This document shows positions 63,373-64,000 of a DNA stretch of 64,000 nt, piece by piece. A program made the position numbers and the translations under genes. The first letter of the stretch is position 1, and every line of letters starts with the position of its first letter. This DNA is from Sva-07 sp963716235 (lineage in GTDB: Bacteria; Actinomycetota; Acidimicrobiia; Acidimicrobiales; Ilumatobacteraceae): assembly GCA_963716235.1 (NCBI GenBank), contig CAVQTE010000020.1, forward strand, positions 62,001-126,000, read 5' to 3'. The notes under the pieces are model-generated. The model worked only from the letters and a program-made list of their open reading frames with translations, did not search any database and was not told the DNA's origin.

Positions 63373-63822
63373 ATGGCCGAAGTCGAGTTGTCCCCCGCCG
63401 CGTACGAACGCCTCAAGGCCGAGTTCGACGATCTGACCACGCGCGGCCGTATCGAAGTCGCCAACAAGATCGAGCGCGCCCGCGAGGAAGGCGACCTCAA
63501 GGAGAACGCCGGATACCACGCCGCCAAGGACGAGCAGGGCCACATGGAGGGCCGTATCCGTCAGCTGGAGCATCTGTTGGAGAACGCTCAGATCGTCGAA
63601 GGCTCGAAGATCTACACCGTGGTGTACGAGGGTGACTCCGAGGACGACGCCGAGCGATATCTCATCGGCAACATGGAAGAGCAGGTCGACGGCGCCGACG
63701 TGATCAGCCGCACGTCACCGCTCGGCAAGGTCCTCGACGGCGCCGAGGCCGGTGCGACCATCACCTACGAAGCACCCAACGGTGCGCTCACCGTGACGGT
63801 GCTGCGTGTCGAGCAAGCCTGA
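63373..63822 (+). CDS. greA: transcription elongation factor GreA
   Basis: This 149-residue protein has an N-terminal coiled coil with the acidic tip EEGDLKENAGYHAAK (D41, E44), which enters the RNA polymerase secondary channel to trigger cleavage of backtracked RNA. The C-terminal FKBP-like domain (YLIGNMEEQVDGADVISRTSPLGKVL) follows. ATG at 63373; TATCCT lies 9 nt before it. The length is near normal (actinobacterial GreA are about 160). The next gene begins about 10 bp after the stop. Confidence 0.93.
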   Translation: MAEVELSPAAYERLKAEFDDLTTRGRIEVANKIERAREEGDLKENAGYHAAKDEQGHMEGRIRQLEHLLENAQIVEGSKIYTVVYEGDSEDDAERYLIGNMEEQVDGADVISRTSPLGKVLDGAEAGATITYEAPNGALTVTVLRVEQA

Positions 63823-63832
63823 GGTCGACGCG

Positions 63833-64000
63833 GTGAGTCGGGACGTCCTGACACCCAAACTTCCCACGGGCCGATTCGTCGACCTCGGCGACCGCGGCAC
63901 GATCATCGTGCGTGACTTCGGTGGGCGGCCGGGAGCCCCCGTCATCGCCCTCCTGCACGGTTGGACAGCGACGGCGGACCTCAATTGGTTCAAGTGCTAC
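63833..64000 (+). CDS. alpha/beta hydrolase, cut by window end
   Basis: The first 56 codons of a protein starting VSRDVLTPKLPTGRFVDLGD reach an oxyanion-hole motif LLHGWTATADLNWF near residue 44. This is the usual start of an alpha/beta-fold hydrolase; the nucleophile region lies outside the window. A GTG at 63806, overlapping greA, is an alternative start. Substrate cannot be judged. Confidence 0.75.
   Translation, partial: MSRDVLTPKLPTGRFVDLGDRGTIIVRDFGGRPGAPVIALLHGWTATADLNWFKCY

Overview
The window is high-GC DNA with many GTG starts and many genes that seem to be leaderless (a TANNNT-like -10 box about 6 nt before the start codon). Class III cyclase/NB-ARC proteins, NAD-dependent glutamate dehydrogenase and an actinobacterial gltX/tRNA-Gln/tRNA-Glu neighbourhood point to an actinobacterium, perhaps an Acidimicrobiia (Ilumatobacter-like) marine or freshwater lineage. 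The genus is an inference from gene style, not from a marker.

Left part (1-33.36 kb) is accessory DNA stacked on one tRNA-Glu gene. The intact tRNA-Glu (33323-33395, minus) contains a 49-bp segment (33315-33363) repeated exactly at 3190-3238. The 30.1 kb between them has the form of an integrative island: its own excisionase and tyrosine integrase lie beside the tRNA end, and paired arm-type repeats (CCATTGGCAA twice) lie inside each end. A second, damaged integrase with an excisionase and a DUF433/DUF5615 toxin-antitoxin pair lies left of 3190, so at least two elements are stacked in tandem.

Inside the island the genes are laid out like cassettes. From 3.5 to 11 kb there are small orphan genes (DUF4304, an Imm27-like protein and unknowns) separated by an imperfect ~130-bp repeat, whose right end is a promoter (TTGCGN, 17 bp, CARTCT) set exactly 6 nt before the next start codon. 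From 11.2 to 30.1 kb, larger genes are separated by a different ~99-bp repeat with inverted ends (CGTCCG...), present once at nearly every gene boundary and always in the same orientation whatever the gene strand. These genes are a sulfotransferase (at the edge), an imine-reductase-like enzyme, an alpha/beta hydrolase, a P450, four cyclase-NB-ARC-TPR proteins and two hydrolase-cyclase proteins. No canonical integron core sites were found, so this may be an undescribed cassette-array type. A 591-bp element with terminal inverted repeats carrying a GRPRKW-type gene sits at 30418-31008.

Right part (33.4-64 kb) is ordinary chromosome: gdh2-gltX-ydcF beside tRNA-Gln and tRNA-Glu; a VIT-family transporter; DUF2237; cytochrome c; an M14 peptidase; haloalkane dehalogenase; a GH13 glucosidase; nitroreductase; an MFS pump with an HxlR regulator; succinate-semialdehyde dehydrogenase; a MerR-controlled copper module (copA, copZ); galT, ppk2; an HhH-GPD glycosylase; and a branched-chain amino acid group (cimA, ilvE, leuB), with greA at the end. 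cimA is preceded by a leader peptide (MSNQLSAAILIIL) and two hairpins that look like an attenuator. Between cimA and the flavin-dependent oxidoreductase is a ~660-nt promoter-to-terminator unit without a convincing ORF but with several GNRA/UUCG hairpins: a candidate structured RNA.

Caution: about twenty single-base frame breaks are visible, including in gltX, cimA, copA and ppk2, which should be intact. Most are probably consensus errors of the assembly, so broken genes in the island should not be read as pseudogenes without resequencing. The ppk2-galT fusion is such an artefact.
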